Part shown: positions 48,957 through 59,350 of the stretch, piece by piece
Numbering within the stretch: position 1 is the stretch's first letter
How the letters are laid out: each line of letters starts with the position of its first letter
DNA from: Gaiellasilicea sp963829845
Lineage (GTDB): Bacteria > Actinomycetota > Thermoleophilia > Gaiellales > Gaiellaceae
DNA length: 64,000 nt
NCBI GenBank assembly: GCA_963829845.1
Contig: CAWHKD010000022.1
Span: forward strand, 10,488-74,487
Direction of reading: 5' to 3'
Program-made: the position numbers and the translations under genes
The notes under the pieces: generated by a model
The model's input: the letters and a program-made list of their open reading frames with translations, nothing else
What the model was told of the DNA's origin: nothing
The model's database searches: none

Positions 48957-49880
48957 ATGTCAGCTACTACTGCTCTGCGCCTCGCGGTGCTCGGCCTTGC
49001 AGCCGCGATCACGGTCATCGCGTTCACCGGCCCGGCCCGCTCCGCAGCCGACGCCGCTGCCGGCAGCAGGATCGTCTTCCACTCGCGGCTAAAGGGCGGC
49101 AACAACGAGATCTTCTCGGTCAACGCGAACGGCACCGGGCTGACCCAGCTCTCCAGGAGCACCTCGAGCGACTCGAACCCGACCTGGTCACCGGACGGAA
49201 AGCGCCTCGCCTTCGAGTCCAACCGCCACGGCGACAGACGCGGCTACCAGGACTCGGACGTGTTCGTGATGAACGCCAACAGCACGGGCGTCCGCGAGCT
49301 GACGTTCTCGAACCGCTTCGACGGCGACCCCGCCTGGTCGCGGCAGAACGCGATCGCGTTCGAGAGCGAGCGCAACGGCGTCGCCGACGTCTACTCGATC
49401 CGCGCCGAGGGCAGCGTCGAACGCCGCCTCACTACCTCGCCGGCGTTCGACGGCGACCCGGCCTGGTCGCCGAACGGCAAGCGGATCGCCTTCACGAGCG
49501 AGCGCGACGGCGGTGACCGCGAGGTGTATGTGATGAACGCCGACGGGACCGACCAAGTGCGACTGACGACGAGCGCCGGCGTCGACGAGAACCCGTCCTG
49601 GTCGCCGAACGGCCGCGTGATCGCATTCGACTCGATGCGCGACGGCAACCTCGAGGTCTACGTCATGAACGCCGACGGGACGAACGTGCGCCGCCTCACC
49701 GACCACCCGGCGATCGACGCGATCCCAGCCTGGTCGCAGGACGGCTCGCGGATCGTCTTCGTCAGCGAGCGGATCGCGAAGGGCCAGCGACGCCTCTTCT
49801 CGGTGGCGGCGAACGGCGGTGCGGCGCGGCAGCTGACCCGCGGCGCCTACGACATGTCCCCGGATTGGTACCGGGGGTAG
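48957..49880 (+). CDS. Secreted TolB-like WD40 beta-propeller protein
   Basis: A 307-residue exported protein: signal peptide (ALRLAVLGLAAAITVIAF, cleavage near residue 30) followed by about six PD40 repeats, each with a PxWSPDGKRIAFxSxRDG-type strand and a DVFVMNANSTGV-type strand (for example 75-95, 160-180, 205-225). It should form a beta-propeller outside the membrane. TolB itself belongs to Gram-negative Tol-Pal systems; no Tol genes are here, so the partner is unknown. AAGGAGG lies 9 bases before the ATG. Confidence 0.88.
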   Translation: MSATTALRLAVLGLAAAITVIAFTGPARSAADAAAGSRIVFHSRLKGGNNEIFSVNANGTGLTQLSRSTSSDSNPTWSPDGKRLAFESNRHGDRRGYQDSDVFVMNANSTGVRELTFSNRFDGDPAWSRQNAIAFESERNGVADVYSIRAEGSVERRLTTSPAFDGDPAWSPNGKRIAFTSERDGGDREVYVMNADGTDQVRLTTSAGVDENPSWSPNGRVIAFDSMRDGNLEVYVMNADGTNVRRLTDHPAIDAIPAWSQDGSRIVFVSERIAKGQRRLFSVAANGGAARQLTRGAYDMSPDWYRG

Positions 49881-49883
49881 CTC

Positions 49884-50030
49884 CTAGTGGCTGCTGCCGC
49901 GGCGGCGGCGCACGGCGCGCGAGAGCTCGCCGAGCGCGATCACGCCGACGAAGATGAGCCCGACGACGAGCATGCCGGTGATCACGTTCTTGCCCTCTTC
50001 GGCGGCGTTGGCGACGATCCAGGCGGTCAT
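49884..50030 (-). CDS. Small single-helix membrane protein
   Basis: A 48-residue protein: MTAWIVANAAEEGKNVITGM, a transmembrane helix LVVGLIFVGVIALGELS (about 21-37) and a basic tail RAVRRRRGSSH. Orientation by the positive-inside rule puts the tail in the cytoplasm. It follows 9 bases after the gene at 50040 on the same strand, so it is probably the last member of the hem operon. The sequence looks conserved rather than random (no rare residues, clean helix), but I know no function. Convergent with the TolB-like gene, 3 bases apart. Confidence 0.65.
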   Translation of the reverse strand: MTAWIVANAAEEGKNVITGMLVVGLIFVGVIALGELSRAVRRRRGSSH

Positions 50031-50039
50031 CGCGCGAGC

Positions 50040-50475
50040 TTATCCAACGCGGTCGGCGTGCGCAGCAAGGGATCTCGAGACGGCGTCGCTTCCGTGATCG
50101 CCCCCCAGCCGGCGGGCGCAGGCGACCCAGGAATCGCCGTCGCCGGGCTCGCCTTCGGCGCGGAGGGCGGCGCATGTCGAGATCAGCTCGGCGAGAGCCG
50201 CGACCGCGTCGAGGTCGCCCGTAGCTGCGATCCGAACGAGGCCGTGCGCGTAGAGGTAGTCGCCGAGCAGGAGCGCGACGTCCTCGTCCGGCGGCGCGAA
50301 CAGGCGCGGCCGGCCGTAGTGGAGCAGGTAGCCCTCGTAGATCGTCTCGACGCCGAGCGCGAACCGCTCCGGCACGAGCGGCCCGAAGACGGCCGAGCGC
50401 TCGGGGTCCGCGCGGACCGCCTCGCCCCAGAGGGGGCTCTCCGCCGCAGCCTCCGCCGCGATCGTCTCGAAGAGG

Positions 50476-50498
<23 letters not shown>
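50040..50498 (-). CDS. Small helical protein resembling part of an isoprenoid synthase, in the hem operon
   Basis: The 152-residue protein begins at a TTG inside the 3' end of hemL (23-base overlap). It is almost entirely helical. Its central part LLLGDYLYAHGLVRIAATGD and LDAVAALAELISTCAALRAEG lines up by eye with ATGDYLFARAFAELAGEGD and RGAVGVLAEACLCLSRGE of the polyprenyl synthase at 42587, but it has neither aspartate-rich motif. It may be a non-catalytic relative. TTG with GAGG three bases upstream is the best start found, and is not certain. Function unknown. Confidence 0.65.
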
Positions 50499-51740
<1,242 letters not shown>

Positions 51741-51744
<4 letters not shown>

Positions 51745-52691
51745 GACAACCAGCGCGCCAGATCCTTCGTCCAGTAGGAGAAGACGAGATCGGCGCCGGC
51801 CCGCTTGATCGCGATCAGCGACTCGAGCGCGGCCTGGCGTTCGTCGAGATGGCCGGCCGCGGCAGCCGCCTTGACCATCGCGTACTCGCCCGAGACGTTG
51901 TACGCGGCGACAGGGCAGTCGAAGCGCTCGCGCACGGCTCTGAGCACGTCCAGATACGGCAGCGCAGGCTTGACCATGACGACGTCGGCGCCCTCAGCGA
52001 GATCGAGCTCGCACTCGCGTAGCGCCTCGCGAACGTTGGCGGGATCCATCTGGTAGCCCCGCCTGTCGCCGAAAGACGGCGCCGACTCGGCCACGTCGCG
52101 GAAGGGACCATAGAACGCGGACGCGTACTTGGCGGCATAGGCGACGATCGGCGTCTCCGGCAACACCTCGCGGATCGCGCCGACGCGCCCGTCCATCATG
52201 TCGCTCGGCGCGACGGCGTCCGCGCCCGCGTCGACATGGCTGACTGCGGTCCGCGCGAGCAGATCGAGGGTCTCGTCGTTGGCGACCTCTCCGTTGCGGA
52301 TGACCCCGCAATGGCCGTGCGCCGTGTACTCGCAGAGACAGACGTCGGTGACGAGCACCAGTTCCGAGTGGTCGGCGCGGAGCGCGCGCAGCGACCGCTG
52401 CACGATCCCGTCCTCATCCCAGGCGCCGGAGCCCTCGTCGTCCTTCTCGTCGGGAACCCCGAAGAGGAGTAGCGCCTTGACGCCGAGCCTGGACAGCTCG
52501 GCCGCCTCGGCGACGAGATCCTCGACCGAGTAGCGGCTCATCCCGGGCAGCTCCTCGTTCCGGACCGTCGAAGGCCCGGCGAAGAGCGGCATCACGAAGT
52601 CGTCGAGGTCGAGCCGCGTCTCGCGCACGAGGCGCCGGAGGGCGTCGGTACGCCGCAGGCGCCGGAGGCGTGTCGCAGGGAATGCGCTCAC
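51741..52691 (-). CDS. hemB: Porphobilinogen synthase (5-aminolevulinate dehydratase)
   Basis: A 316-residue HemB: FVMPLFAGPSTVRNEELPGM, the zinc-site cysteines in DVCLCEYTAHGHCG (the Zn-dependent type), the two Schiff-base lysines in AYAAKYASAFYGPFRDV and VMVKPALPYLDVLR, and GYQMDPANVREAL. It joins two 5-aminolevulinates into porphobilinogen (EC 4.2.1.24). GTG 52691 has a TACAGT box 6 bases upstream and heads the operon hemB-hemL-small proteins. Confidence 0.95.
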
Positions 52692-52697
52692 GCCGAC

Positions 52698-52703
52698 ACT
52701 GTA
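52698..52703 (-). promoter_or_regulatory. -10 box of a leaderless promoter (hemB)
   Basis: TACAGT on the minus strand, 6 bases before the GTG at 52691. Confidence 0.55.
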
Positions 52704-52771
52704 CGCAGGCAGCAGCGCAACGGGGTTCCTGCGTTCCGCCCTGGCCCCGCCACGGTCATTCCCGCTCCGCC

Positions 52772-53935
52772 TTAGGGGGCATTCACCGCCTTGGGCCGCT
52801 CGACCTCCACCTCGACCGGAACCGTGCCGCCCTCGTCCCAGGGCTCCAGCGTCAGCCGCTCGGCAAAGAACTCCCAGATCGCTCTGCCGGCCGCGAGCAC
52901 GGGGAGCGCGACGAGGACTCCGGCGATCCCGTAGAGCTCGGCGCCCGCGAGCAGCCCGAAGATGACGAGGAGTGGATGCAGCCGGAGCGCGTTCGCCATC
53001 ACGTTCGGGACGACGACGTGCCCCTCCACCTGGTAGATGAAGACGAAGAGCGCCGCCACCCAGAGAAACGAAATCGGGTCGACGATCAGCGCGTAGATCG
53101 CGGGCGGCACCGCCGAGAGCCAGGGGCCGATGTACGGGATCACCTCGACCGCTGCCGTCCAGAGCCCGAAGAGGAGGGCGTACTCCTCTGCGCCGGGGAC
53201 GAGGTCGAGCACCCCGAGCAGCCACATGCCGATCCCCGCGCTCGCGCCGATGATCGTCGAGAGCAGGATCTGCCCACGCACGTAGCTGAAGAGCGCCCGC
53301 TCGATCCGGAGCGTCAGCGGGTCACCGCCGTGGGGCGGAAAGCGGCGGTCGATCGCTCCTTCCAGCTTCGGCATGTCGAGCAGCATGTAAATCGAGATGA
53401 CGACGATCAGGACGATCGAGAAGAGCAGCTGGACGACGCCGAACGCTGCGCCGCCGGCGAACGAGATCGCCTCCTGGGTCAGGTCGGAGACATTGACGTC
53501 CGCGATCCATTCGTCCACCTGGTCGCGGAGTTGGACGTCGATGCCGCGGTCGTGCAGCCAGGACTCGAGATCCGCGACGTCACGATCGAAGGCGCTGTCG
53601 CCGCTGCGTCCGGGCTCGTCCGTAAGGTAGGCGTCGACCCGGTCGGCCGCCGAGCGCGTCTGCTCGACGACCACCGTGACCAGCGCGACGATGACCACGA
53701 TCATCGCAGCCGCGAACGTGAGGAAGACCACGGCAACACCGACGCCGCGGCGAATTCGGAGCCCCTGGAGCGAACCCACGAGCGGGTTGAGCAGAAACGC
53801 GATCACGGACGCGGTCAGGAAGAGGAAGATCGCGTGACCGAGCGTCCCCGCCAGCGCCCACCCCAACAGCAGCAGCACCGGCAACCCGACCAGCTGGATC
53901 CAGCGCGGAATCCGAATCGTCGGCCGCTGGGACAT
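52772..53935 (-). CDS. AI-2E transporter family permease
   Basis: A 387-residue polytopic protein with the AI-2E/PerM architecture: three N-terminal helices (about 13-35, 35-55, 66-90), a hydrophilic stretch (about 95-150, SAADRVDAYLTDEPGRSG), then helices with the conserved EVIPYIGPWLSAVPPAIYAL and VEGHVVVPNVMANALRLHPL. Members export autoinducer-2 or act as Na+/H+ antiporters; many have unknown substrates. Leaderless ATG (TACGAT 7 bases upstream). Divergent from the LytM-like gene. Confidence 0.88.
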   Translation of the reverse strand: MSQRPTIRIPRWIQLVGLPVLLLLGWALAGTLGHAIFLFLTASVIAFLLNPLVGSLQGLRIRRGVGVAVVFLTFAAAMIVVIVALVTVVVEQTRSAADRVDAYLTDEPGRSGDSAFDRDVADLESWLHDRGIDVQLRDQVDEWIADVNVSDLTQEAISFAGGAAFGVVQLLFSIVLIVVISIYMLLDMPKLEGAIDRRFPPHGGDPLTLRIERALFSYVRGQILLSTIIGASAGIGMWLLGVLDLVPGAEEYALLFGLWTAAVEVIPYIGPWLSAVPPAIYALIVDPISFLWVAALFVFIYQVEGHVVVPNVMANALRLHPLLVIFGLLAGAELYGIAGVLVALPVLAAGRAIWEFFAERLTLEPWDEGGTVPVEVEVERPKAVNAP

Positions 53936-53942
53936 CGTGCTG

Positions 53943-53948
53943 ATCGTA
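53943..53948 (-). promoter_or_regulatory. -10 box of a leaderless promoter
   Basis: TACGAT on the minus strand, 7 bases before ATG 53935. Confidence 0.5.
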
Positions 53949-53983
53949 GCGCTGTGAATTGGAAGCTTTTGGCAGGGTCGGCT

Positions 53984-54815
53984 ATGGTGCCGCCCATGGC
54001 TTCGGCCCCCACCCGCCATGCGGTGCCGCTGCGCGCTTCCAGACCGCGAGACCGCAGGGAGATCGAGCGGCTCCGCGCACGCCGCAGACGGCCCGCGCGG
54101 CATGCCGCGCGTTTCCTGCTTGCCGCCTTGCTTTCGGCGGTCCTGCTGCTGACCCTGCTGCTGACGGCATTCGGGACGTGGAGCGCGGAGCCGGTGGCGA
54201 CGAAGCCGCTCGCGACTCCCGCCGTGCTTCCCGGCGGCCAGCCGCTGCGCCAGATCGTCGCCACGGCCGGCGGGCTGCATCTGCAGCTGCCGGTCTCGCA
54301 GAGCGCCGTCACCGCGATCGGCTATCACCACGCCGGCGATGGCTCGCTCATGCTCGACCCGATCGGCCGGCAGGGAAATGCGGGGCTCTTCGCACGGCTC
54401 TGGCACAAGCTCGCCGGGCACAAGCGAGACGAGCCTCGTCTGGTACCAGCTGCGCGGCGCCCGCGGCCCGGGCACCTCGGTGCTCTCGGTCGGCGCCGCG
54501 CCCGGGACCGACGTGTATTCGCCCGTCGACGGCACCGTGGTCGGGATCACGGACTTCGTGCTCTCGAACCGGACCTACGGCGCGCGCATCGACATCCGGC
54601 CGCTCGATGCACCCTCGGTCGTCGTCTCGATGACGCACCTCCGCGCCGATCCCGCCTTGACCGTCGGCTCGACCGTCGGCAAGGCCGTGACGAAGGTGGG
54701 CATGATCGTCGACCTCACCGCCGTCGAGCGCCAGGCGCTCGCTCGGTACACGCAGGACGCGGGCAACAACGTCTCGCTGTCGGTGAAGCCGGCCGCGCTG
54801 CTGTCGGTTCGCTAG
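53984..54815 (+). CDS. Membrane-anchored M23/LytM-like protein, frame broken once
   Basis: From ATG 53984 (AGGG seven bases upstream) a basic N-terminus and one transmembrane helix (ARFLLAALLSAVLLLTLLLT) are followed by QLPVSQSAVTAIGYHHAGDG in one frame. The next frame gives LVWYQLRGARGPGTSVLSVG, then AAPGTDVYSPVDGTVVGITD, the typical strand pair of an M23 (LytM) domain. Removing one G from GCCGGGCAC (about 54415-54419) joins them into about 277 residues. The zinc His-x-His motif of active M23 peptidases is not evident (MTHLRAD instead), so it may bind rather than cut peptidoglycan. The shift is probably a sequencing error. Confidence 0.65.
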
Positions 54816-54834
54816 CCGGCGTTCCTGGCGCGTG

Positions 54835-55614
54835 ATGAAGGTCCTCTTCGTCGGAGACGTCGTCGGCGCGCCGGGGAGGCGGGCTGTCGAAGAGCGCTTG
54901 CCGCAGCTGAAGCAGGACGTCGGCGCCTCGTTCTGCATCGTCAACGGGGAGAACGCAGCTGACGGCGTCGGGATCACGCCCAAGCTCGCGGCGCGGATCC
55001 TCGCCGCCGGCGCCGACGTGATCACACTCGGCAACCACACGTGGCGGCGGTCCGAGATCGGCCCGTACCTGCAGACCTCCGAGCAGGTGATCCGGCCCGC
55101 CAACTTCTCGCCGCTCACCCCGGGCCGCGGACTCGTCGTCCGGCAGGCAGCTGACGGGACGCCGGTCGCCGTGATCAACGTACTCGGATCGCTCTTCCTC
55201 TCGCCCGCCGTTTCGATGTTCGAGCTCGTCGACGGTCTCGTCGCGGAGGCCCGCGAACAGACTCAGGTGATCGTCGTCGACGTCCACGCCGAGGCGACCA
55301 GCGAGAAGGTTGCGCTGGCGCACTGGCTCGACGGCAAGGTCAGCGCCGTACTCGGCACCCACACCCACGTGCAGACGTCGGACGCCCGCATCCAGCGCGG
55401 CGGCACAGCGGCCCTGACCGACGTCGGCATGACCGGGCCGCACGACTCCGTGATCGGCGTCAAGGCCGACCTCGCGATCCACCGGATGCGGACTGGGATG
55501 CCGGTCCGTTTCGAGGTGGCCGAAGGCGGCGTCAGGATCGAGGGGGCGGTAATCGACTGCGACGAGTCGGGTCGCGCTACGGCGATCGAGGCGATTCGCC
55601 TCTCGTATCCCTGA
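54835..55614 (+). CDS. YmdB family metallophosphoesterase (TIGR00282)
   Basis: A 259-residue protein: MKVLFVGDVVGAPGRRAVEE (metal Asp8), FCIVNGENAADGVGITPKLA (Asn/Glu ligands), VITLGNHTWRRSEIG, VVDVHAEATSEKVAL and VLGTHTHVQTSDARI. YmdB of Bacillus is a 2',3'-cAMP-type phosphodiesterase linked to biofilm and motility decisions. No partner such as rny is adjacent. GTG 54832 is an alternative start three bases upstream. The gene follows the LytM-like gene by 19 bases. Confidence 0.9.
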   Translation: MKVLFVGDVVGAPGRRAVEERLPQLKQDVGASFCIVNGENAADGVGITPKLAARILAAGADVITLGNHTWRRSEIGPYLQTSEQVIRPANFSPLTPGRGLVVRQAADGTPVAVINVLGSLFLSPAVSMFELVDGLVAEAREQTQVIVVDVHAEATSEKVALAHWLDGKVSAVLGTHTHVQTSDARIQRGGTAALTDVGMTGPHDSVIGVKADLAIHRMRTGMPVRFEVAEGGVRIEGAVIDCDESGRATAIEAIRLSYP

Positions 55615-55630
55615 GCCTCCGCGCAAGCCG

Positions 55631-56833
55631 CTAAAGCAGTCGCTTCGCTCCCGGCGGTCCTTTGACCAGCGTTACGAGCACCGCGACCAGGACGAGGTCG
55701 CGGAGCAGGACGAGCGTCGAGGGCAGCGGGTCGAGCTCGCGCGCCAGCTCCCAGTAGCGCGAGGGAAACCAGAGCTGCGTCAGGACGAGTGCGGCCGCGA
55801 GCAGCACGGACGCGCGGAGGCCCCGCAGGCCGCCGACCAGCGGCACGACGGGCCCGAGCCAGATCAGGAACTGCGGCGAGAGCACCTTCCCGAGCGCGAC
55901 GAACGCGACGAGCGCAGCGGCGCTCCAGCGGATGAGCTCCTCGCTCGTCACCGGCCTCCTCAGCCAGATCCAGACCAGGACGATGATTTGCGCGACGCTG
56001 AGCAGGACTGCAGTCACGGCGGTCCCCGGCGCGTACAGGTTCTGCGAGCCGTGACCCGAGCGCATCTCGACGTCGAGCCCGACGACGTGATGGGCGGCGA
56101 GGTAGACGGCCGAGCCGAGGCTCTCGATCTGGAGCGGCCGCGACAGCTGCCGCGCGAGGCTGTGTGCGACGCCGTCCGGCGCGACGAGAAGGAACGGCAG
56201 GAAGGCGAGCGCCACAACCCCGGCGCAGAGTGCCAGGCACACGAGCGCCTCGCTACGGCCACGGCGGTGCCAGACGTACGAGAGTGCGATCGGCACGAGC
56301 ACCGCCGGATAGAGCTTCACCGCGACGGCTGCGCCGAGCAGCGCGAATCCGAGCCGGTCGCGCCGGTGCACGAGCGCGGCCAGCGCAGCCGCGACGAACG
56401 CAGCCGGGTAGAGGTCGAACCGCGTCAGCACGACCGACCCGAGCAGGAGCGGAAACGTGGCGACGAGCGCCAGCGCGCCAACCGTTCGCGCCTTCGACGC
56501 CCGGAGCCCACGCAGCGTCACCGCGGCGAGCAGGACGGTCGCGACGCCGAAGACCGCCATCAGCCCCTCGAAGACGTCCCGGAATCCCTGCTCGTCCTGG
56601 CTCAGAAGCGCAGGGACCGTGAACGCGGGGAGCGCGCCCGGCGGGTACTCCGGCCTGATGTCCCGATACGGCACGGCCCCGTCCTCGATCGCGGTGCCGT
56701 AGGACGCGTAGACCGGGATGTCGACGATCTCGGCATCGTCGTACCAGGCCGTGTGCAGCAGGACCCAGGAGAGGAGGAAAAGCCCAGCCGCGGCGGCCGC
56801 GGCGAGCTCAGTGAACCTGCGTGGCGCGATCAC
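55631..56833 (-). CDS. GT87/DUF2029-type membrane glycosyltransferase
   Basis: A 400-residue GT-C protein with about nine to ten hydrophobic helices. The N-terminal extracellular loop carries YDDAEIVDIPVYASYGTAIE and PYRDIRPEYPPGALPAF, the acidic active-site pattern of GT87 mannosyltransferases, and AVKLYPAVLVPIALSYV is the conserved central block. Such enzymes use polyprenyl-phosphate sugars outside the membrane. Its GTG overlaps the end of the preceding membrane-protein gene by 26 bases. Donor and acceptor are unknown. Confidence 0.8.
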   Translation of the reverse strand: MIAPRRFTELAAAAAAGLFLLSWVLLHTAWYDDAEIVDIPVYASYGTAIEDGAVPYRDIRPEYPPGALPAFTVPALLSQDEQGFRDVFEGLMAVFGVATVLLAAVTLRGLRASKARTVGALALVATFPLLLGSVVLTRFDLYPAAFVAAALAALVHRRDRLGFALLGAAVAVKLYPAVLVPIALSYVWHRRGRSEALVCLALCAGVVALAFLPFLLVAPDGVAHSLARQLSRPLQIESLGSAVYLAAHHVVGLDVEMRSGHGSQNLYAPGTAVTAVLLSVAQIIVLVWIWLRRPVTSEELIRWSAAALVAFVALGKVLSPQFLIWLGPVVPLVGGLRGLRASVLLAAALVLTQLWFPSRYWELARELDPLPSTLVLLRDLVLVAVLVTLVKGPPGAKRLL

Positions 56834-58583
56834 GTCGGTAGAGCAGTGCGAAGGCGAAGAACGGGAAGAACCAGGGGATGTAGAGGTAGAACCAGTGCGT
56901 CAGCGCGAGCTCGAAGCCGATCAGGATCGCGGCGGTGAGCGCGGCGAGCTGCAGGATCGACTTTTGCCGAGGTACGAAGGCGGTCAGGACGGCCCCTGCG
57001 ACGACGAGAACCTGCAGGACCTGCTGGACGACGTGCAGGTCGGGGACGCCGGCAGCGTGATACTGGCCCCAGCCCCAGATCGAGAACGGGGAGTCGCGGT
57101 CGAGCTGGAAGCCGAACGTGCGCTCGGCGAAGACGCGGGCCGCATGCAGCGGCTCCGGCTCGAGCAGGAGGACGAGGAAGGCTGCGGCCGTGGCTCCCGC
57201 GAAGCCGAGCGCGAAGCGGCGCACCGGCGGCCGCAGCCCGTTCGGATAGGAGAGCCAGAGCGGCGCCAGCAGGAGTGCCGCGAATTTTGTCCAGCCCGCC
57301 AGCGCGACCGCGGCGCCGCGGGCCCACGCCGAGCTTGCAAGCCAGAATCCCCAGATCAGGAAGGCCGGCATGATCGCGTCGTTCGTGTTCGAGTTCGACG
57401 CGTAAAGCGTGAACGGATAGGCGGCCCACGCGAATGCGAGCGTCGCGGCCAGTCTCGGACCTCCGAACCGCCTGCCCACGAGCGCCAGCCCGAGGATGCA
57501 GATCGCGTCGAACAGGAGCGAGGTCGCGTGCGCCGCCCAGAGCTCGTCCCACTTCCCGCTCCAGCCGAAGACGGCGTACCCGGGCAGGTAGGCCAGATAG
57601 GAGACAGGGCCGTAGGTGTCGCCGCGCGGGTTCGACGCCTCGCAGCGCCCGTTGGTCTGGATCCGTTCGCGGATCTCTCCTTCGGCGTCGGCGGTCCCGC
57701 ACGGCTTCAGGTTCCCCTGCTCCGGCATGTGCCCGTAGGGCATCTGGCCGTTCGCGATCCGCTCCGCGCCGACGACGCCGGCGAAGCCAACGTCGATCAC
57801 GCTCCGCTGCGCCTCGACGTTGAGCCCGACGCGGAAGCCGGCGAGGAAGACACAGGCGGCCGCGAGCAGCCAGACCGGCCAGACAGGGGCCGACGCGCGC
57901 GGCGGCCGGTCGCGCCGCGCGATCCAGACGCAGCGGCCGAGTAGGTAGACCATCGGCGGATAGGCCAGCGGTGCGCTCCAGAAGATCTCGCCCTCGTTGA
58001 AGAAGCGGAGCGAGATCGTGAACGAGAGCAGCGCGAGCAGATCGAGGTTGCGGAGCGAGATCGGCCGCCGCAGATCGGCGAGGCCGACCACGAACAGCGC
58101 GCAGAACGTCAGCCAGAGCCAGACACCGTTGATCGTCTTGCCGCCGAACGCCCCGGCTCCACCTCGGGCCATCGTCCAGGCGACCTGAGGCCCCGTCCAG
58201 GCCTCGGTCACCTCGCCGGTGCGATCGTCGACCTTGCCGAGCACGATCTGGCCTGCCTTGCCCGACCAGGCCTTGACGACCCACTCGTCGGTGACCGGCC
58301 GGTACTCGGCGTCCGTTTGCGGCTTCGGTGGGTAGCGGTCGAGCCAGTCAGCGACCTTGTCGTTGCGAAAGAGGATCGCGATTGCCCGTTCGTCGGTGAG
58401 GCGTGCGTTGCCCTCGGTCGGGGCGAACGGCGTGTCGACGAGACGTCCGTCCTGATCGAAGACGGGCTCGGTCGGCGCCGTTGCCGCCCCGGCCTGAGCA
58501 GCGAACGCGAGCGCCGCGAGCGCAGCCGCTAGGGCCGGGAGCCGCGTCCGAAAGACCAGAGCTTGTTCCCCACGAAGTTCCAC
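56808..58583 (-). CDS. Large GT-C-like membrane protein with exported N-terminal domain
   Basis: A protein of about 591 residues. A signal-like segment (FRTRLPALAAALAALAFAAQ) precedes an extracytoplasmic part (about 40-150: TDERAIAILFRNDKVADWLDRYPP, VVKAWSGKAGQIVLGKVDDRTGEV), then about ten transmembrane helices with NPRGDTYGPVSYLAYLPGY and SNSNTNDAIMPAFLIWGFWL, the DUF2029/GT-C pattern. It probably transfers a sugar from a lipid carrier with its GT87 neighbour. The start is uncertain: GTG 58583 lies 55 bases inside gtrA and is the nearest in-frame start. Confidence 0.7.
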   Translation of the reverse strand: MELRGEQALVFRTRLPALAAALAALAFAAQAGAATAPTEPVFDQDGRLVDTPFAPTEGNARLTDERAIAILFRNDKVADWLDRYPPKPQTDAEYRPVTDEWVVKAWSGKAGQIVLGKVDDRTGEVTEAWTGPQVAWTMARGGAGAFGGKTINGVWLWLTFCALFVVGLADLRRPISLRNLDLLALLSFTISLRFFNEGEIFWSAPLAYPPMVYLLGRCVWIARRDRPPRASAPVWPVWLLAAACVFLAGFRVGLNVEAQRSVIDVGFAGVVGAERIANGQMPYGHMPEQGNLKPCGTADAEGEIRERIQTNGRCEASNPRGDTYGPVSYLAYLPGYAVFGWSGKWDELWAAHATSLLFDAICILGLALVGRRFGGPRLAATLAFAWAAYPFTLYASNSNTNDAIMPAFLIWGFWLASSAWARGAAVALAGWTKFAALLLAPLWLSYPNGLRPPVRRFALGFAGATAAAFLVLLLEPEPLHAARVFAERTFGFQLDRDSPFSIWGWGQYHAAGVPDLHVVQQVLQVLVVAGAVLTAFVPRQKSILQLAALTAAILIGFELALTHWFYLYIPWFFPFFAFALLYRRDRATQVH

Positions 58584-58984
58584 GGGGTCACCAACACGAT
58601 CGCGATCGCCTGTGCGAGCACCTTGCCGACGTCGGCGGAGTCGACGAGCACGTGCAGGATCACGAGGTTCGCCACAAGCGCGATCGTCGAGACCACCAGG
58701 AAGCGCAAACCCTGGTAGGCGACGTGGCCGCGCTGGCCGCGGAAGGTCCAGAGCCGATTCCACGTGTAGTTGCTCGTAACGGCGACGAGGAACGAGGCCG
58801 TCGCCGCGAGCAGGTAGTGGACGTCGCCGACCTTCAGCAGCAGCGTGTAGACGGCGAGGTTGACGACGTACCCGCTCGCGCCGACGAGGCAGAAACGAAT
58901 CAGCTGCAGCCAGTTCTCGCGCTGGCCGAGCGCTCCGCGTGTGCGCGCGAGCGCAGCCGAGGGACCGGGGGCGGTGGTGCGCAT
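58529..58984 (-). CDS. GtrA family membrane protein
   Basis: A 151-residue protein with four transmembrane helices and the GtrA/DPMS-associated pattern: LIRFCLVGASGYVVNLAVYT, ATASFLVAVTSNYTWNRLWTF and a closing VTPWNFVGNKLWSFGR. GtrA proteins help move polyprenyl-linked sugars across the membrane, which fits the two GT-C genes downstream. The gene overlaps the next one by about 55 bases. A TAGGCT box lies 10 bases before the ATG. Confidence 0.88.
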   Translation of the reverse strand: MRTTAPGPSAALARTRGALGQRENWLQLIRFCLVGASGYVVNLAVYTLLLKVGDVHYLLAATASFLVAVTSNYTWNRLWTFRGQRGHVAYQGLRFLVVSTIALVANLVILHVLVDSADVGKVLAQAIAIVLVTPWNFVGNKLWSFGRGSRP

Positions 58985-59001
58985 CGCGTGGGCGAGCCTA
59001 G

Positions 59002-59340
59002 CTAACGCTGCGGCGAGAGCGGAACGAGGAGAGCGCCGTCGGGCTCAATTCGTGCATCTGCAAGCTCGGGCACGCTCCCGAGCGGACGGCCGTGGGCGCG
59101 GTAGAACTCCAGCTCGCGCGAGTCGAGCAGCATGAACGTGCTGTCGATCTCGATCCCTTGCTGGCCGCGACGGGCGGTCGAGAAGGGCAGGAAACGGCTC
59201 GCGCCGTCGCCGCAGCGGATCTCGAGCCCGAGGATCCTCGGCTCCTCCGCGTCGAGGAGCACGCTCTCCACTTCGCCAAGCCGGATCCCCCGCGTGAGCA
59301 CCGGGACGCGCAACAGTGTCGATGCCGTCTGCCCTCGCAC
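59002..59340 (-). CDS. PRC-barrel-like small protein
   Basis: A 112-residue protein with a PRC-barrel-type beta fold: VLTRGIRLGEVESVLLDAEEP, RILGLEIRCGDGASRFLPFS, and EIDSTFMLLDSRELEFYRAHG. PRC barrels bind proteins or RNA or regulate photosynthetic and division complexes; nothing specific can be said here. GTG start 10 bases after the pcm stop, so it is likely co-transcribed with pcm and the phosphatase-fold gene. Confidence 0.65.
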   Translation of the reverse strand: MRGQTASTLLRVPVLTRGIRLGEVESVLLDAEEPRILGLEIRCGDGASRFLPFSTARRGQQGIEIDSTFMLLDSRELEFYRAHGRPLGSVPELADARIEPDGALLVPLSPQR

Positions 59341-59350
59341 CGGTGACGCT

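Noticed and set aside
46916..49516. 866-codon plus-strand open frame
   Set aside because: It is antisense to the Rieske and ubiD genes and then runs into the TolB-like gene in the wrong frame. The composition is the Arg/Asp-rich pattern of a shadow frame in GC-rich DNA, with no family-like motifs.
48957..49880. Tol-Pal system gene tolB
   Set aside because: Only the propeller repeats match; there is no TolB N-terminal domain, and no tolA, tolQ, tolR or pal nearby.
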